NCBI GenBank assembly: GCA_023630585.1
Contig: CM042562.1
Location: 6,344,684 to 6,408,683 of the forward strand
Source of the DNA: Cranoglanis bouderius
Lineage: Eukaryota > Chordata > Actinopteri > Siluriformes > Cranoglanididae
Reading direction: 5' to 3'
DNA length: 64,000 nucleotides
Position numbers and translations under genes: made by a program. Under the pieces are notes generated by a model. That model searched no databases and was not told the origin of the DNA. It saw only the letters and a list, made by a program, of their open reading frames with translations. Positions 11,376 to 22,789 of the stretch are shown piece after piece. Position 1 is the stretch's first letter; each line of letters starts with the position of its first letter.

Positions 11376-11892
11376 CAGTACTGGGCAAAAGTTTTAGGCA
11401 CCCTATTTTTTTTTTAGTACAAACTTTGTTATAGATTTTTTATTTTATGCCTTCTATATTATCAAGTCAGTACAAAAACCATTTTAGATTCCCAAAAATT
11501 AGTTTTCTAGCACAAAATTAAATGTTACAGAAAAAATGTCATTAAAGAAAGCAACATATTACGTAAAAAACACAATGAAGGCTGCTGGGTTTTGCTGCAA
11601 AAATAAGAAGTAAGTGCGAAAGTCAAAGTCTCCAGAAGAACTGTGGCTGGCTCTGCAAGATGCTCAATAAAACTTAGCAGCTAATTCCCTTACATAACTG
11701 CACAAATTGTACTGGAGACTACTATTTTTTATTTTTTTTGTCACACCAAATATTGACTTTGTTTCATTTACTACTGTTTACTGCTCTTTACTGTATTTTT
11801 TTAATGTAGAAAAATTTTATTTCATTTTTTTTGAAGGCATCTTTGCTCTGCAGCATTTCTTTGCATGTGCCTAAAACTTTTGCACAGTACTG
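11376..11892. mobile_element. Short Tc1/mariner-type MITE
   Basis: Inverted ends: CAGTACTGGGCAAAAGTTTTAGGCA-type at left and its complement TGCCTAAAACTTTTGCACAGTACTG at right (shown here as families; one mismatch). The interior is AT-rich with no frame. A CA repeat (11893-11936) and a short GA repeat follow immediately. Confidence 0.8.
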
Positions 11893-11939
<47 letters not shown>

Positions 11940-11962
11940 CGAGAGAGAGAGAGCGAGAGATT
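11893..11962. repeat. CA then GA microsatellite
   Basis: About 44 bp of CA dinucleotides followed by about 25 bp of GA-rich repeat, next to the MITE end. Confidence 0.9.
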
Positions 11963-12654
11963 ATGTCTGGGATTCAGTGAGTCGTTACAAATATAGCCAA
12001 CCAAAGTGAACCAAATAAAACATAACAGAATTAACTGAATTAATCTAAAATCTAAAATAAGTGATAGAGACAAGATGTTATTAAATGTGAAGGCAGCAAA
12101 ATAAATCTACAAAAATTTATTACACACATATATAAGCAGTCTGAAGTACTTCCTAAATACAAGCTAGTTGACCACTAATTCCTCAAATATACATGTACAT
12201 CGAAAAAGAAAATTTCCCTCCTCACTTCAAAGATGAGGTAATATTCCAAATAAAATGTTTTTTGATGACAATAGAAGGATGAGTACATTACATTTCATAT
12301 TTGAATGACTTTTCAGACATGACTTTTTAAAAAATTCATCTGAATCATACTCTGCACTTCACAAAGCATCAGTTTTGATTTCTTTCAAGGTTATAGAGCC
12401 TCCTAGTATATGTTTGTTCTTCATTAAAATGAAAAAGAGGAATCTAACAAATAATGCATGAACAAAAGCTTATTTCTTATTAAAACATCTTGGATGATAT
12501 AAACCACTCACCCTTCCTAATGAAACCTTTTAGACACCCAAAAAGCTGAAGGTATTTAAACAAAATCTAAAAAAAATAAAAAATTCAAAGCTAAAATGTG
12601 CTTTAATTCAACACAGCATGCACACAGTGCTCTCAGCGTCCATCAGTCTCAACA

Positions 12655-13066
12655 CTATGATAAACCTGTGCTGGTGGCACTGAGGCCACTCGATATGGTC
12701 TCATATCCTACAGACACCAGAGTCAGTACACTACTCTCTATGTCTGTGGATTGTGGAACCTGTGGATCGACAGTGTCCAATCGCATCTGTTTGCCTTTCT
12801 TCCTGCCTCTTTTTGCCTTCTCTTTGGGTTTGCCATCCTCCACGGTAGTCTTGGGTTTGCGCGTGCGTTTTCGGATCCTCCTGACAGGTGGCTCAGGTTT
12901 GGGATCTGTGTTCCCTGAAAGGATGCGGATCTGCCGGTCAATGACAGTATCAATGATGTCAAGGGCAACGTCCATCATGCCATTACCGAGGCCATGCGTG
13001 ACATTGGAAAACTGGTGGCTGTTAATGGGGTCTTTGAAAACTTTTCGCATCTCTTCCAGATAATTC
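12655..13066 (-). CDS. AP-2-like gene, coding exon 3 (terminal)
   Basis: The acceptor is TTTTGTCTCTCAG before GAATTATCTGG. It encodes the end of the AP-2-like helical region (NYLEEMRKVF to DRQIRIL) and the basic tail, stopping at TAG (12657-12655). An ATTAAA hexamer on the minus strand at 12607-12602 could be a poly(A) signal but is very close to the stop. Confidence 0.78.
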
Positions 13067-14396
13067 CTGAGAGACAAAACCATCAAAAAAATTTATTTCT
13101 CCAACAATTTTATTTACCGAAGGCAATATCACCAAGACATAGCCTAGCAAATTATCAAAACCATTTTCAGGATCACAGCATCTAAATTTAAATCTAGTAT
13201 TTCCTGATTTCTGTAACGAAATCTTATATAGAACAAAAAAAAATTCCGCTAGCTGCATACATTCTAATATAAAACATTTTACCTTGTCTCAATTATTTTT
13301 GACCAGTGCTGAACCTGGTTTGTCGCTGGCAGTAACTGTTTTGCCATATTTTCATAATCCACGTACTGTAGGGAAAAGTCCTTCATGTCTTTACACAGTG
13401 CTGCCGTGTCACCTGTATAAAAAAAAACTCAATTATAAAAAGTTTCAAAATGAACTCAAGGCAAGGCTAAGATATATTGTACTAAGCTATTAATTATTTA
13501 GTGTATTATGTATGTGCATTATGTATTTAGTGTACATTAACTATAAATGTCAGTTGAAGTTAACTGTGTCAATCAGTAAACATGTTATTGATCTAAATAA
13601 AGCCATTTTAAAATCAGAGTTTTATTCATGGTTGTAATAGCTGAACCTCACCCTCAGTGAGTTTGGAGAAAGTACTAGATACTGCCGTGTTGGTGCTTGG
13701 TGACAGGCCAAACACATTCAGCGATTCCAGGAGGGTTTTTTTACTGGCTGGACCCCGACTCACTCTAGTGTAGGCAGCCAGAGATCTGAGTGACATCTTC
13801 TCGGGTGGTTCCAGCCTCCGTTTTACTTCCTCATAATGGATTTGGTACTTTCTGGCTTTTGAGCTCTTCATGTTAGGATCCAGCAGAGAAGCGACCTCTG
13901 CAAAGGGGACCTGCAGTGATGATCTGGCACCATCCTGAGACGATGCGACGCTCTCGTTTTGTGATGAGCCTTGTGGAACATGAACTTGTGATGGCCCATG
14001 GCTTTGAGACTGCACATGACTTTGTGATTGTCCATGACTTTGAGAATGCATGTGACTTTGTGATTGTCCATGACTTTGAGACTGCATGTGACCTTGTGAT
14101 TGCCCATGACATTGAGACTGCATGTGACTCTGTGATTGGCCATGGCTTTGAGATTGACCCCGTCCTTGACCATGGCCATGCATTGAAGCCTGCACTTGTG
14201 ATGCTATCTGAACGGTATGAGGTACAGTTTGACAGGTGACATCTTGTGGTAGGACATGTTGCGTAATGATCTGCGCAATGTTGGGGGCCTGTGGTGGAGT
14301 CTGATACATTGTTATGATAGGATTCCCAACAGTCACATGGACCACCTCACTGTTTGGGGGAACAGCAGGCATGTGCATTCCAGAAGATGGATCCAT
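12655..14396 (-). CDS. Divergent AP-2-like transcription factor (428 aa), complete, three coding exons
   Basis: Coding exons 14396-13652, 13412-13283 and 13066-12655 join in phase (745+130+412 nt) to one 428-residue frame ending TAG. Residues 1-75 are hydrophobic/Pro-rich; about 75-145 are a Gln/Ser/His array of a 12-residue unit (QSQSHGQSQSHM). From about residue 183 the protein parallels the C-terminal half of AP-2 factors: KYQIHYEEVKRRLEPPE aligns with AP-2's KY..TVAEVQRRLSPPE, then spaced Leu and GL, then KLTEGD in place of SLVEGE at the same exon junction, and later THGLGNGM in place of SHGFGSPA. AP-2 proteins bind GC-rich DNA as dimers through this helix-span-helix region. The C-terminal tail is very basic (RRIRKRTRKPK, KRGRKKGKQ), like an AT-hook or nuclear signal. 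Identity to AP-2 is low, so it is a distant family member or a homologue by fold; no exact gene is recognised. Confidence 0.72.
13283..13412 (-). CDS. AP-2-like gene, coding exon 2 (130 nt)
   Basis: The acceptor is TTATACAG, the donor GACAAG followed by GTAAAATG. It encodes DTAALCKDMKDFSLQYVDYE and then NMAKQLLPATNQVQHWSKII. It begins at the position that corresponds to the VEGEA junction in AP-2. The segment has the charged/aromatic pattern of ARDFGYVCETEF in AP-2 but little identity. Confidence 0.75.
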
Positions 14397-14410
14397 TTGC
14401 AAAGTCTCTT
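13652..14410 (-). CDS. AP-2-like gene, first coding exon (ATG at 14396)
   Basis: The acceptor TTTGTCTCAG at 14411 precedes AAGAGACTTTGC. The first ATG in the exon is at 14396-14394 (MDPSSGMHMP), so 14 nt of the exon are 5' untranslated. A longer open frame from 14444 crosses the acceptor and is not used. Donor CTGAGG followed by GTGAGG. Confidence 0.75.
13978..14155 (-). repeat. 36-bp coding minisatellite in the AP-2-like gene
   Basis: A 36-bp unit (plus-strand words CATGTGACTTTGTGATTGTC and CATGACTTTGAGACTG) recurs about five times with few mismatches. It stays in frame and encodes a 12-residue Gln/Ser/His repeat. Confidence 0.85.
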
Positions 14411-15264
14411 CTGAGACAAACACAGTTTTATTTGGTTTCAACAAAGTAGTTTTAATTATCTTCTAGGGTTAGGGTCTCTTCTTGCTAAATTACAGTAACT
14501 AGAACAGTCATTTGGAGGGCTTTTGCTGCTGTGTGATATCAAAACAATGTCTGGTTCCCCCATAAAACACTAGAAATAAGAAAGAAAATGTTAGTTTTAA
14601 TACATCCTCACATCTTTATAACTCACTTTCACTTCAAAATAACTAACGTGACTACAGTGCGTTAACCGCAAGAGCAAATGACGATCGTCACTGCACGCGT
14701 GTAAGAGAACTTTGGAGCACGCGCGCGCGATTACAAAAATCTACGTTTTGGAAATGCATGGAGCGTATTTCTTCATTTATCAGCGTCGTCTGTGCGCCGA
14801 ATCAATTTTCGAGTCGACTCTTGATTCGCCTAGAATCAGAGAATCGGTTCCTTTTGGGATCGACTCCCAGCTCTACAGACAACTAGGCTTGTAAGCTTTC
14901 GGTAACTAAGGAAATGCTGCAACCCGACCGGTCTATTAAACCAGTTCCGTTAGAGGAAACACAATAGCTAGATTGTTACATATGACAACCTGCTAAACAA
15001 ACCTTGACAGGATTTTTTTTTTCCCAAGTACAAAAATAGCTCACTCAGCAATACAAGGCCACAGGGGCACACTTTAAAGAGACGGATAATCCACTTGTTT
15101 TTATGAACACTGCCCGAGCAGGCCAAAGCCTCTTGCTGGGAAGGGGGGTCTTGTTGAAATGTAATATGGCCTGGTTTCCCATCAACGACACAATCACGCA
15201 TTACTTATGATTTACAACGCTAGGCTTGAATCAGATGAAAGTTGCCGACAGTATTCTTACTCAC

Positions 15265-15400
15265 CGCGCTACTGTTAGCGTCCTATTTAAACGGCACTGA
15301 TCCTGGAACAGTCCATGACGAACCGATCGAAGGCCTCCTTCTTCCCCGATGCTGTTTCGGCGGGTTGCAAATCAGCAGACGGACCACTGTCGCCATAGCT
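15265..15400 (-). other. Probable non-coding first exon and promoter of the AP-2-like gene
   Basis: A GC-richer, CpG-containing stretch on the minus strand ends with a strong donor AGCGCG followed by GTGAGTAAGA (15264-15255). Inverted CCAAT (ATTGG) is present at about 15419-15423. The upstream end of the exon is a guess. The intron from 15264 to 14411 contains nothing else recognised. Confidence 0.5.
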
Positions 15401-16760
15401 GTTTGATCTCGCGTGCTCATTGGTCGATGTTACCGTCAATCAAGTGCCACTCGTACGTTGTGTTGCTGATCCCGATGTCAATTATAACGTCATTATAAAA
15501 TGGGCGGAACATCCGGAGCTTTGCCTGGTCCAACAACAAAGACAGAGGAGCAGTGTAGTGTTTTTAGCTTCATCCAATTGTTATTAATTGTATTTAATCT
15601 GCATTATTTAGCTTTATACCTCGCTAAATAATTATTACTTTAAGGTTATATTTTAATCAATTAACATTAAAGCTCAGTGTTAAACTAAAAACCTTGTATA
15701 ACCTTGTAATCTTGTATATGAGTTGTCTGATTGAACGTTAAGACTATGTATACATTTTGTCGGGTGTGAATATACTAAACAGTCCGATGGTGTCCGATCG
15801 AAATATGCGGTGCTTCTGTAGATAAATCAGGATCATTCCGTTGTGCGTTCACCCACAAATTTGTGTTATTTATGCAACCCGCTAGATGGCGCCCTGTGAC
15901 TGCAACCCCACCCCCCACCCCCCCCGTTAATGACAACAACATGGAGGGTCAGGTGTAGATTTGCTAGAAAAGCATAAAGAAACATTACTTCAACAGTCTG
16001 GAAACACGCTGTGCTTGGCAGACTGACAAACAGGTCAGTGAGTCCATTGCAATTCTCATTCTGCACATGGATTTGCACATGGATTTGGCACGCATAAAAA
16101 CTTTTACATATCTGGAAATGCTGGAAAAGCATGGAATTTAAGGGGAAAAAAGGTTTTTTTTTTTGGAAAAAGCATGGATAATCCTTCATTCCTCTTCAGT
16201 GACCGATCAGACAGTGGTGCTGGCTGCCTAGCAAATCACAGGTTCATATTAATGCACTGGTTCTAATACCTTAACATTTCCATAGTAACAGCTCATTCAG
16301 AGGGACTTGTACAGCAGATGCCACACACAATATTAACACTAATAATAAACAAATTCAAATTTTTTAAACAAACAAATATATATATAATCGTTGAGATGGT
16401 TAAGCTTGAACATAGTTTATTCATTTATGTTGGAACATTTATGGAGTCTCCTGTGGCAGCACTTTGTAGCCCTGAGGTAAAGCTGTTCCTGTTCCTATTC
16501 TGTTTCACAAAGTTTTTATAGCTGCTATAATGTAAGTGTTAACAAGAACTTGTATTATGGATGTTCCACAACATTAAATATAACTATAAACAGTTAAAAA
16601 GCACAATGTGTTAAAACAAATAAATAAAACAAATATAATTTTGGTAAATTGCTGTAGTATAAAAGGAATAAAACACTTCTGGATTTGCTGTTATAGGAAA
16701 GTAATCAGCTTCGGGATGGTAACATCACACCACCCCGTCTCTGACTATTTTCCTCTAACA

Positions 16761-16948
16761 CAATGGTCACCAACCCTCTTCCTTCAGATCTACCTTCCTG
16801 CAGGTTTCATCTCCAATCAAAAGCAAACCTGTTTTAGTTGATGAAGAACTTCTTAAGGCAATGATTAGATGGTCAGGTGGGCATGATTATGGTTGGAGCT
16901 ACAGTCTTCAGGAAGGTAGATCTCCAGGAAGAGAGTTGGTGACCACTG
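16761..16948. mobile_element. hAT-type MITE with 8-bp target duplication
   Basis: The 188-bp element is largely palindromic: it starts CAATGGTCACCAACCCTCTTCC and ends GGAAGAGAGTTGGTGACCACTG (both shown in full only at the termini). It is flanked by perfect 8-bp direct repeats CTCTAACA at 16753-16760 and 16949-16956. Eight-base duplications are typical of hAT elements. Confidence 0.85.
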
Positions 16949-17091
16949 CTCTAACAGCACATCCATATGTGTTTTATTCTTTAAATATCACTTAGTATCA
17001 TAATGATCAGATCACAAATATCAAAAGAAAGGTTAGGAAACAGTGTGACAAAATCTAGATTTTTTCAACATTTAGCCACAATATTCATTAA

Positions 17092-18134
17092 AGGGGACCT
17101 ATTATGCCCCTTTTTACAAGATATAATATAAGTCTCAGGTGTCCCCAGAATGTGTCTGTGAAATTTCAGCTCAAAATACCCCACAGATCATTTATTATAC
17201 CGTGCTGTAAATGCCCCTTTTTGGGTGGAAGCAAAAACGCGCTGTTTCCGTGTGTGTCTCTTTAAATGCAAACAAGCTTGTTTCCAGAAGAGGGCTGTGC
17301 CTTTACAGCTCCTGCTTCAGATACTATGGCAACAACAAATCATGAGAAACAGTATGACTCACACCATAAATACCGGTGTTCAGCCATATATATATGAATT
17401 ATACAGACAGTAAACGTTTTCAGGTTAAAAATAAAAATGACGACATAGCTCTGGTCTCTATGAATACAATCAGAGACAGTGGTAACTTTAGCCGCATTTG
17501 CCGTGGGATTTGCTAAGAAGCACATTCGGAAAGGCGATTTGCAAACATTTACAAAATATAAAGTGCAATACTTACGTCTTCTGGATATGACACTGGATCA
17601 CGAACAGTTGGTATTGATCCATCCTTGAGAATCACCTTTTCAGCAAACCCTGCTCTGTATTGACTCTCGTTCACAAAGCAGTTTGGTGTAAAATAATTCG
17701 AACAAACATATATGAATTTAGCTATTTTTTGGCGCACGTTTCCTTCAAAAATAAAACTACTCCACTGCGTCTTCAGTGGCTCTGATGCCAAGAGTCCATG
17801 AAGACTCTTATGTTCATTCTTACAGCCAACAACAGAACACTTACAAAGCTTACGAAGCTGAGACATTCTTCTTATCACTATAGCTGCTCCAGCGCGGAGA
17901 ACACGGCGGACTGTGTGCAGCTCACTCAGGGGAGGATCTATGCTAACAGGGCAGAGTCCGTCACCAGTCATGGGTGGAGCCTGTTCCAATGTGATGTCAC
18001 ATTGGATAGAATGAGACACTGTTTATGATTTATGGGGAATATAAAAAAAGGAGTGGGTGGACTGTGTACACACACTGCCGACACACATTTATGTTCAAAC
18101 CATGTAAAAGTTAATTTTGCATAACAGATCCCCT
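17092..18134 (-). mobile_element. TTAA-flanked (Kolobok-like) DNA transposon derivative with a THAP exon
   Basis: Inverted ends AGGGGACCTATTATGC and GCATAACAGATCCCCT, each bordered by TTAA (17088-17091 and 18135-18138). Inside, on the minus strand, is an open THAP-type zinc-finger segment. Kolobok elements combine TTAA target duplications with THAP-domain transposases, so this is the likeliest superfamily; piggyBac also uses TTAA but lacks THAP. At 1.04 kb it is too short for a full transposase. Confidence 0.7.
17549..18019 (-). pseudogene. THAP-type zinc-finger exon of the TTAA-flanked transposon
   Basis: The 156-residue open frame on the minus strand contains CSVVGCKNEH near the middle, then WSSFIFEGN, YVCSNYFTPNCFVNES and SIPTVRDP. 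This order (Cys pair, Trp, CS-x-H-F, CF, xVPT) matches the THAP finger, a DNA-binding module of transposases. The usual His of CSxHF is Tyr here (CSNYF), so zinc binding is probably damaged unless this is a family variant. A donor-like GAAGAC followed by GTAAGT (about 17573) suggests this was the first exon of a spliced transposase whose remainder was deleted. Confidence 0.65.
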
Positions 18135-18138
18135 TTAA

Positions 18139-20540
18139 TGTACGGAAATCTGGTCCTGGTAAGTAAAGCATGTACAGTAAGTGGTTGTTTCCAGTTTGAA
18201 CCTTAAAAATATGTTTCGTTATCATGGTTATTTGCTTAAATGTATGTTGGCTAAAAAAGAACTGGAAAAATATTTGCAGTTTGTTGAAAAAGAAACCATA
18301 AAGTGTTTTGTGAAATATATGTGATCTTTTCACAATTGTGTTTGACATGACAGTTGGAAATAAGCAAGTTAATAACCCTGCATTAATGAATTCTGATGCT
18401 TTAAATGTATAAATGTATATTTTTCCCCTGATTTTTTAATTATTTAAGCACTATGAATCTCATCTCTATTTTGGACATCATTATTGGTTAAGGACATTAA
18501 TGCAGTGATAATCACACCGGTGGTGAGATTAAAAACAGGAAAATCCATGAAGCCTCCTGTGTTTTCCACAGCCCACCCCACTTCAAACACTATCACACAA
18601 CAACATTCAGAGCCCCTGCGGCTGCCGGTGATAAATGATCTGCCTCTCATCTGCCTCCACACTCGGGACAGATAAGGATAATGAAAGCTATGGCACAAAC
18701 TTCATACTTAGGAGTTTGTAGATTTTAAAGGATTCTGATTTAAAAAGAAACATTCACCCACATTTTTACAAGAAGAGTTGATGTATTTTAAAAAAAGCAT
18801 GTCGATGTTCAAAAAGCATGTTTATATTTCTGTGAATGTTAATTTGAATGGAGGTCAATTTGGATATGATTTTTGAAAGTCCTGCTATAATTATCTATAG
18901 CATTTATAACCCATTAGACAACATATGTGAGAATGAGTGTTTATTATATTTATGTAACGTAATGTATGTATTTAATGTGTGTCTGCCTGGCTGGCTTTGT
19001 CTGTTTAAGCCTATATGTCTATAAGCCTAAGTTGTGTTCAGTCAACAGTGATGAAGATTGATATGGGCTATAATTGAGGTAAAGCATTAGAGAACAATGA
19101 TACCTTGGCATAAACTTGTATAGGTCTTGGGAAATTCTTCATGACTCTTTGGTTGGAATTAGTTTTAACAAAAGGAGTTAATAGGATTGGGAAATGGTTC
19201 CCTTCTGGCCTGGGAGTTATAAGAACATCACTCCTATATGTGCATGTGTACATGTTAGTGTGTACCTGCATGTTTGTGTGAATAATCTTGTGAACAAAGA
19301 CTAAGAATATTAGCTGTATTAGCCCAGTGGTCTTAAGCGATTCACTAAGATCTTCAGTAACTAAACACAGTTTCCTGCTGCTTCGTTTAAAACCTTTCGA
19401 CATGTTTTAACATTTAGCTTCCTAAACTCCTGCCGGGTATTTTTTTGTTATTGTCACGACTGTACCAGCAGCACAAAGACTATTGTGTCTGTACGGTCCT
19501 TAAATTTGTAATGAGAGTTGGAGGGGCTGCCAGCAATTTAACCATTGTGTTGCCATGACAACGGCAGTATCTGTAGAAAATGTAGAAGATTCTGTCTCCT
19601 CCATTAAAGGCAATGTTTATTGAGGGAGCAGATTACTGAAGTACAGAGGCAATGATGAGTGTATAATGCAGCATATTAGAGAAGAGGTCAAATGTGTGGG
19701 GGGATGAATGCATGATCTGAGAGTGGAATATATGCATGGTGATGTGGGAGAGCGGTTTCAATCGGCCAGTGTTTATGCCACTAGCAGAAAGGTCACCTAT
19801 GGGCTTCCAGCTGTTGTTTGTACCGTTATATGCCAGCATGCTATGTCAGTTATTTGTAAATAGCACTAACTGAAATAATGTGTACAATTTCGCACAACGC
19901 TTTTGTATAATTACTAGAGGATTTGTAAAATCTATATTGCATTTTGCCCTGTAAAAGTTGCCTAGAGAGAATAACAGCACAGAGTCTCTAACAAGATTGG
20001 AGATACTTGTGGAGCAATCTTGGTCCATTACTCCATTCACAACATTTTAATTTCTTTTATATTTATATAGGTTTATATAGTATACAGTATATAGCTTTGT
20101 GCATGTGAACTTCCCTCTGACTGGTCATTGATTTTGTGTCTCTTTGCCCACTTCTGTGTTGAATTGAAAGTATGTTTCACTTATCATCTTGTTGAAAGCA
20201 GTTGATTTTTAAATTTGAAGCAACTAAACTGTGCAATTCTAAAATTATGAAATTTGGGCTCTGTTTCCTTCCTTTACCATCCTCCTCACTGTGTAGGGGG
20301 ACTATGAGCTCATGGGCCCAATTCCTGGCAAATTTAATGCTATTTTTGTGCTTATGTATTTTTATATCCATATCCTGATGTATCCAGGTTAACAAATATC
20401 TGTCTCTCTTGGGTTGAAAGCTCTTTGTTTTTCCATAGTAATGGTTGACAAAGTGATTTTGCATGTGTGGAACCTCATATTTATACCCCATGAAACAGGA
20501 CATTAAAATCAACAGTGTGTTTGTATATCTAGACACAAAA
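18139..20540. other. Intergenic stretch with no recognised gene
   Basis: AT-rich sequence between transposon remnants. Short open frames on both strands have no recognisable motifs, splice context or repeats. Confidence 0.6.
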
Positions 20541-21056
20541 TTCCTCCAAGAGTACTACAACCCTACAGGCCTCTCTTGCATCAATAAAGGTCACTGTTCA
20601 TGACTCCACTATCAGAAAGACACTGGGCAAAAATGGCATCCATGGAAGTGTGGCAAGGTGAAAACCACTGCTAACCCAGAAGAACATTAAGGCTTGTTTG
20701 AATTTTGCCAAAACACACCTTGATGATCCTCAAACCTTTTGGGAGAATGTTCTGTGGATTGAGGAGTCGAAAGCGGAACTGTTTGGAATCTGGCCCTGTT
20801 ACATCTGGCATAAACCAAACACAGAATTCCACAAAAAGAACATCATACCTACAGTCAAGCATGCTGATGACAGTGTGATGATGTGGGGATGCTTTGCTGC
20901 TTCAGGGCCTGGGCAATTTGCTATAATTGAGGGAAACCTGAATTCTGCTCTCTACCAGAAAATCCTAAAGGAGACTGTCTGGTCTTCAGTCCGTAAGTTG
21001 AAACTCAAGCGCAACTGGATTGTGCAGCAAGACAATGATCCTATGAAAGCATAGGA
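20541..21056 (+). pseudogene. Tc1-like transposase fragment
   Basis: The plus-strand frame from 20698 reads LWIEESKAELFG, SVMMWGCFAASGPG and QQDNDPMKA before a stop. These correspond to the first catalytic Asp region, the conserved MWGCF block and the second Asp region of Tc1 transposases. The first catalytic Asp position reads Glu (WIEESK in place of SDESK). No terminal inverted repeats were found, so this is a truncated relic. Confidence 0.8.
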
Positions 21057-21729
21057 GTAAATCCTAGTCCTAGAAGTAAGTGGAAGACTGATTTCCAGTT
21101 ATCAGAAGCGTTTGGTAGCAGTTATTGCTGCTAAAGGTGGCACAACCAGATTTTAGGTTTAAAATAGTTAACAATTAGTTTTTCACATTGGTGATAGGTG
21201 TTGGATAACTTTTTTTTGCTTCAATAAAATAATTAAATAAATAAAACAAACTGTATTTTGTGTTTACTCAGGTTGCCTTTGTTTTATGTTGTATTTCATT
21301 TGAAGATCTAAAAGTATTTAGTATGAGATACACAAAAACAGAAGAAATCAGCACTGTACACTTTTGCTTTATGTGAGTACACTGGAAGTTCTGAAGTGAG
21401 CAATTGTTGAAAATAAATTAATTTCATAATCTTCAGAGGAAAGTAACCAGATTATTAATTGCCATGAACAAGGCTCCTTTGAGGTGATTAAGCTTTACAT
21501 CATTAGAAAAGTTGCAAATGCAGATAATACACCATTAAACAGACCACAAAAAATAAAAAAGCTTTATTATTTTGTCCAAATTTACACTCTTACATTGTAA
21601 AGCTTTTTAGCTTCCCTCAGATAGGGAAACACTCTGTGGAGTTTTATATAGAACTTTTATGGGTTCCTCCAAAGGGACAATTTGTTGTACTTTTTCATTG
21701 TTATGGATTTAACCTTTTTTTTCTAATAC

Positions 21730-22215
21730 TTTAATTTGGTGTAATCATAGGATTCTGTGTTTTCTTCCTTATGTTTGTGGTATAACCAACCAATATAATT
21801 CGACAAAAAAAGGAGTAACAAAATTTCCTGAAACATCTTTTCAGGGTTCTTCTGGTTGTCTCCCTGGCAGAAGCCTTTAACGTCCTTCCAGAAACCTTGT
21901 TTCAAAGGTCCTATTCATTGAAACATCCATCTTCTCCAAGTTCAGTTTCTTGGGTGATGAGATTAAATTCTCCTCTAATATTTCCCAGTACATTACTCCA
22001 TTCATGTTTCCTTTTATGATGTGTAATGCCTCAGTACTGTTTGCAGAGAAGCAGCCCCATATCATAATGCTCCTACCTCTGTACTTTATATTAGATATGG
22101 TGCTCCTGGGATCATATGCACAATTCTTCTTTGTCCAAACATGCCGAGCTGAATTATTGCCAAAGGATTTGATTGGGGTGCAGTTCATTGCTTATTGTTC
22201 TCTATGTAACTGTTT
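21730..22215 (-). pseudogene. Second Tc1-like transposase fragment
   Basis: On the minus strand, 22188-21877 reads HVWTKKNCAYDP, then YRGRSIMIWGCFSANSTEAL and ILEENLISS. IMIWGCFSA is the Tc1 MWGCF block. The remainder is frameshifted and the ends are not recognisable. Confidence 0.75.
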
Positions 22216-22789
22216 TTAGGTTGTCCTGCAACTCTTTTGAGTGTCTGTTGGCTTCTTGTTTACCTCTCTTACCTCTCACCTTACCTGGCGCACCAGACAG
22301 GGTGACAATTAGTTGTGGTTCCATAAACTACATATTATCAAACAAACTGTCTCTTATAACCTGAGTAATCATGATTGCTACTTGTGTAAAATCTTCCCAA
22401 GCAATGGCAATGTCTAATGACACCAGTTTCATATGTGTCCTAATTCCTTTTCTCTATTTTGTTCCTTTAAATTTGTTTTTTAAACCTATCTTTGTTTATG
22501 AGTACATTATGTTTATGAGTACATTATGTGTGTAAATTTTAATATATGTACTGGTAGTATATTAAATAGCAAAAACAAAAGTGTCTGAATATCTATTTCC
22601 AACACCTACAATTAATATGCACTGCCTTCAAGAGTTGTACAAGGCATTCTTTGGGTTATTAGCTCACTAAAAGAAACCCTTACAGAAACCCAAAGAACCT
22701 TTGGAATAAAGCAACAGCTGAAGTATATATATGTAGTATGTAGTGTTTATGCAATTACCCTACATCATATGGCACCACTGCAATTCATA

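Noticed and set aside
12596..13063. Plus-strand 155-codon frame
   Set aside because: It is antisense to coding exon 3 of the AP-2-like gene, whose splice sites and phases fit.
14397..14444. N-terminal extension MLKPNKTVFV of the AP-2-like protein
   Set aside because: It crosses a good acceptor (TTTGTCTCAG) and would be intronic.
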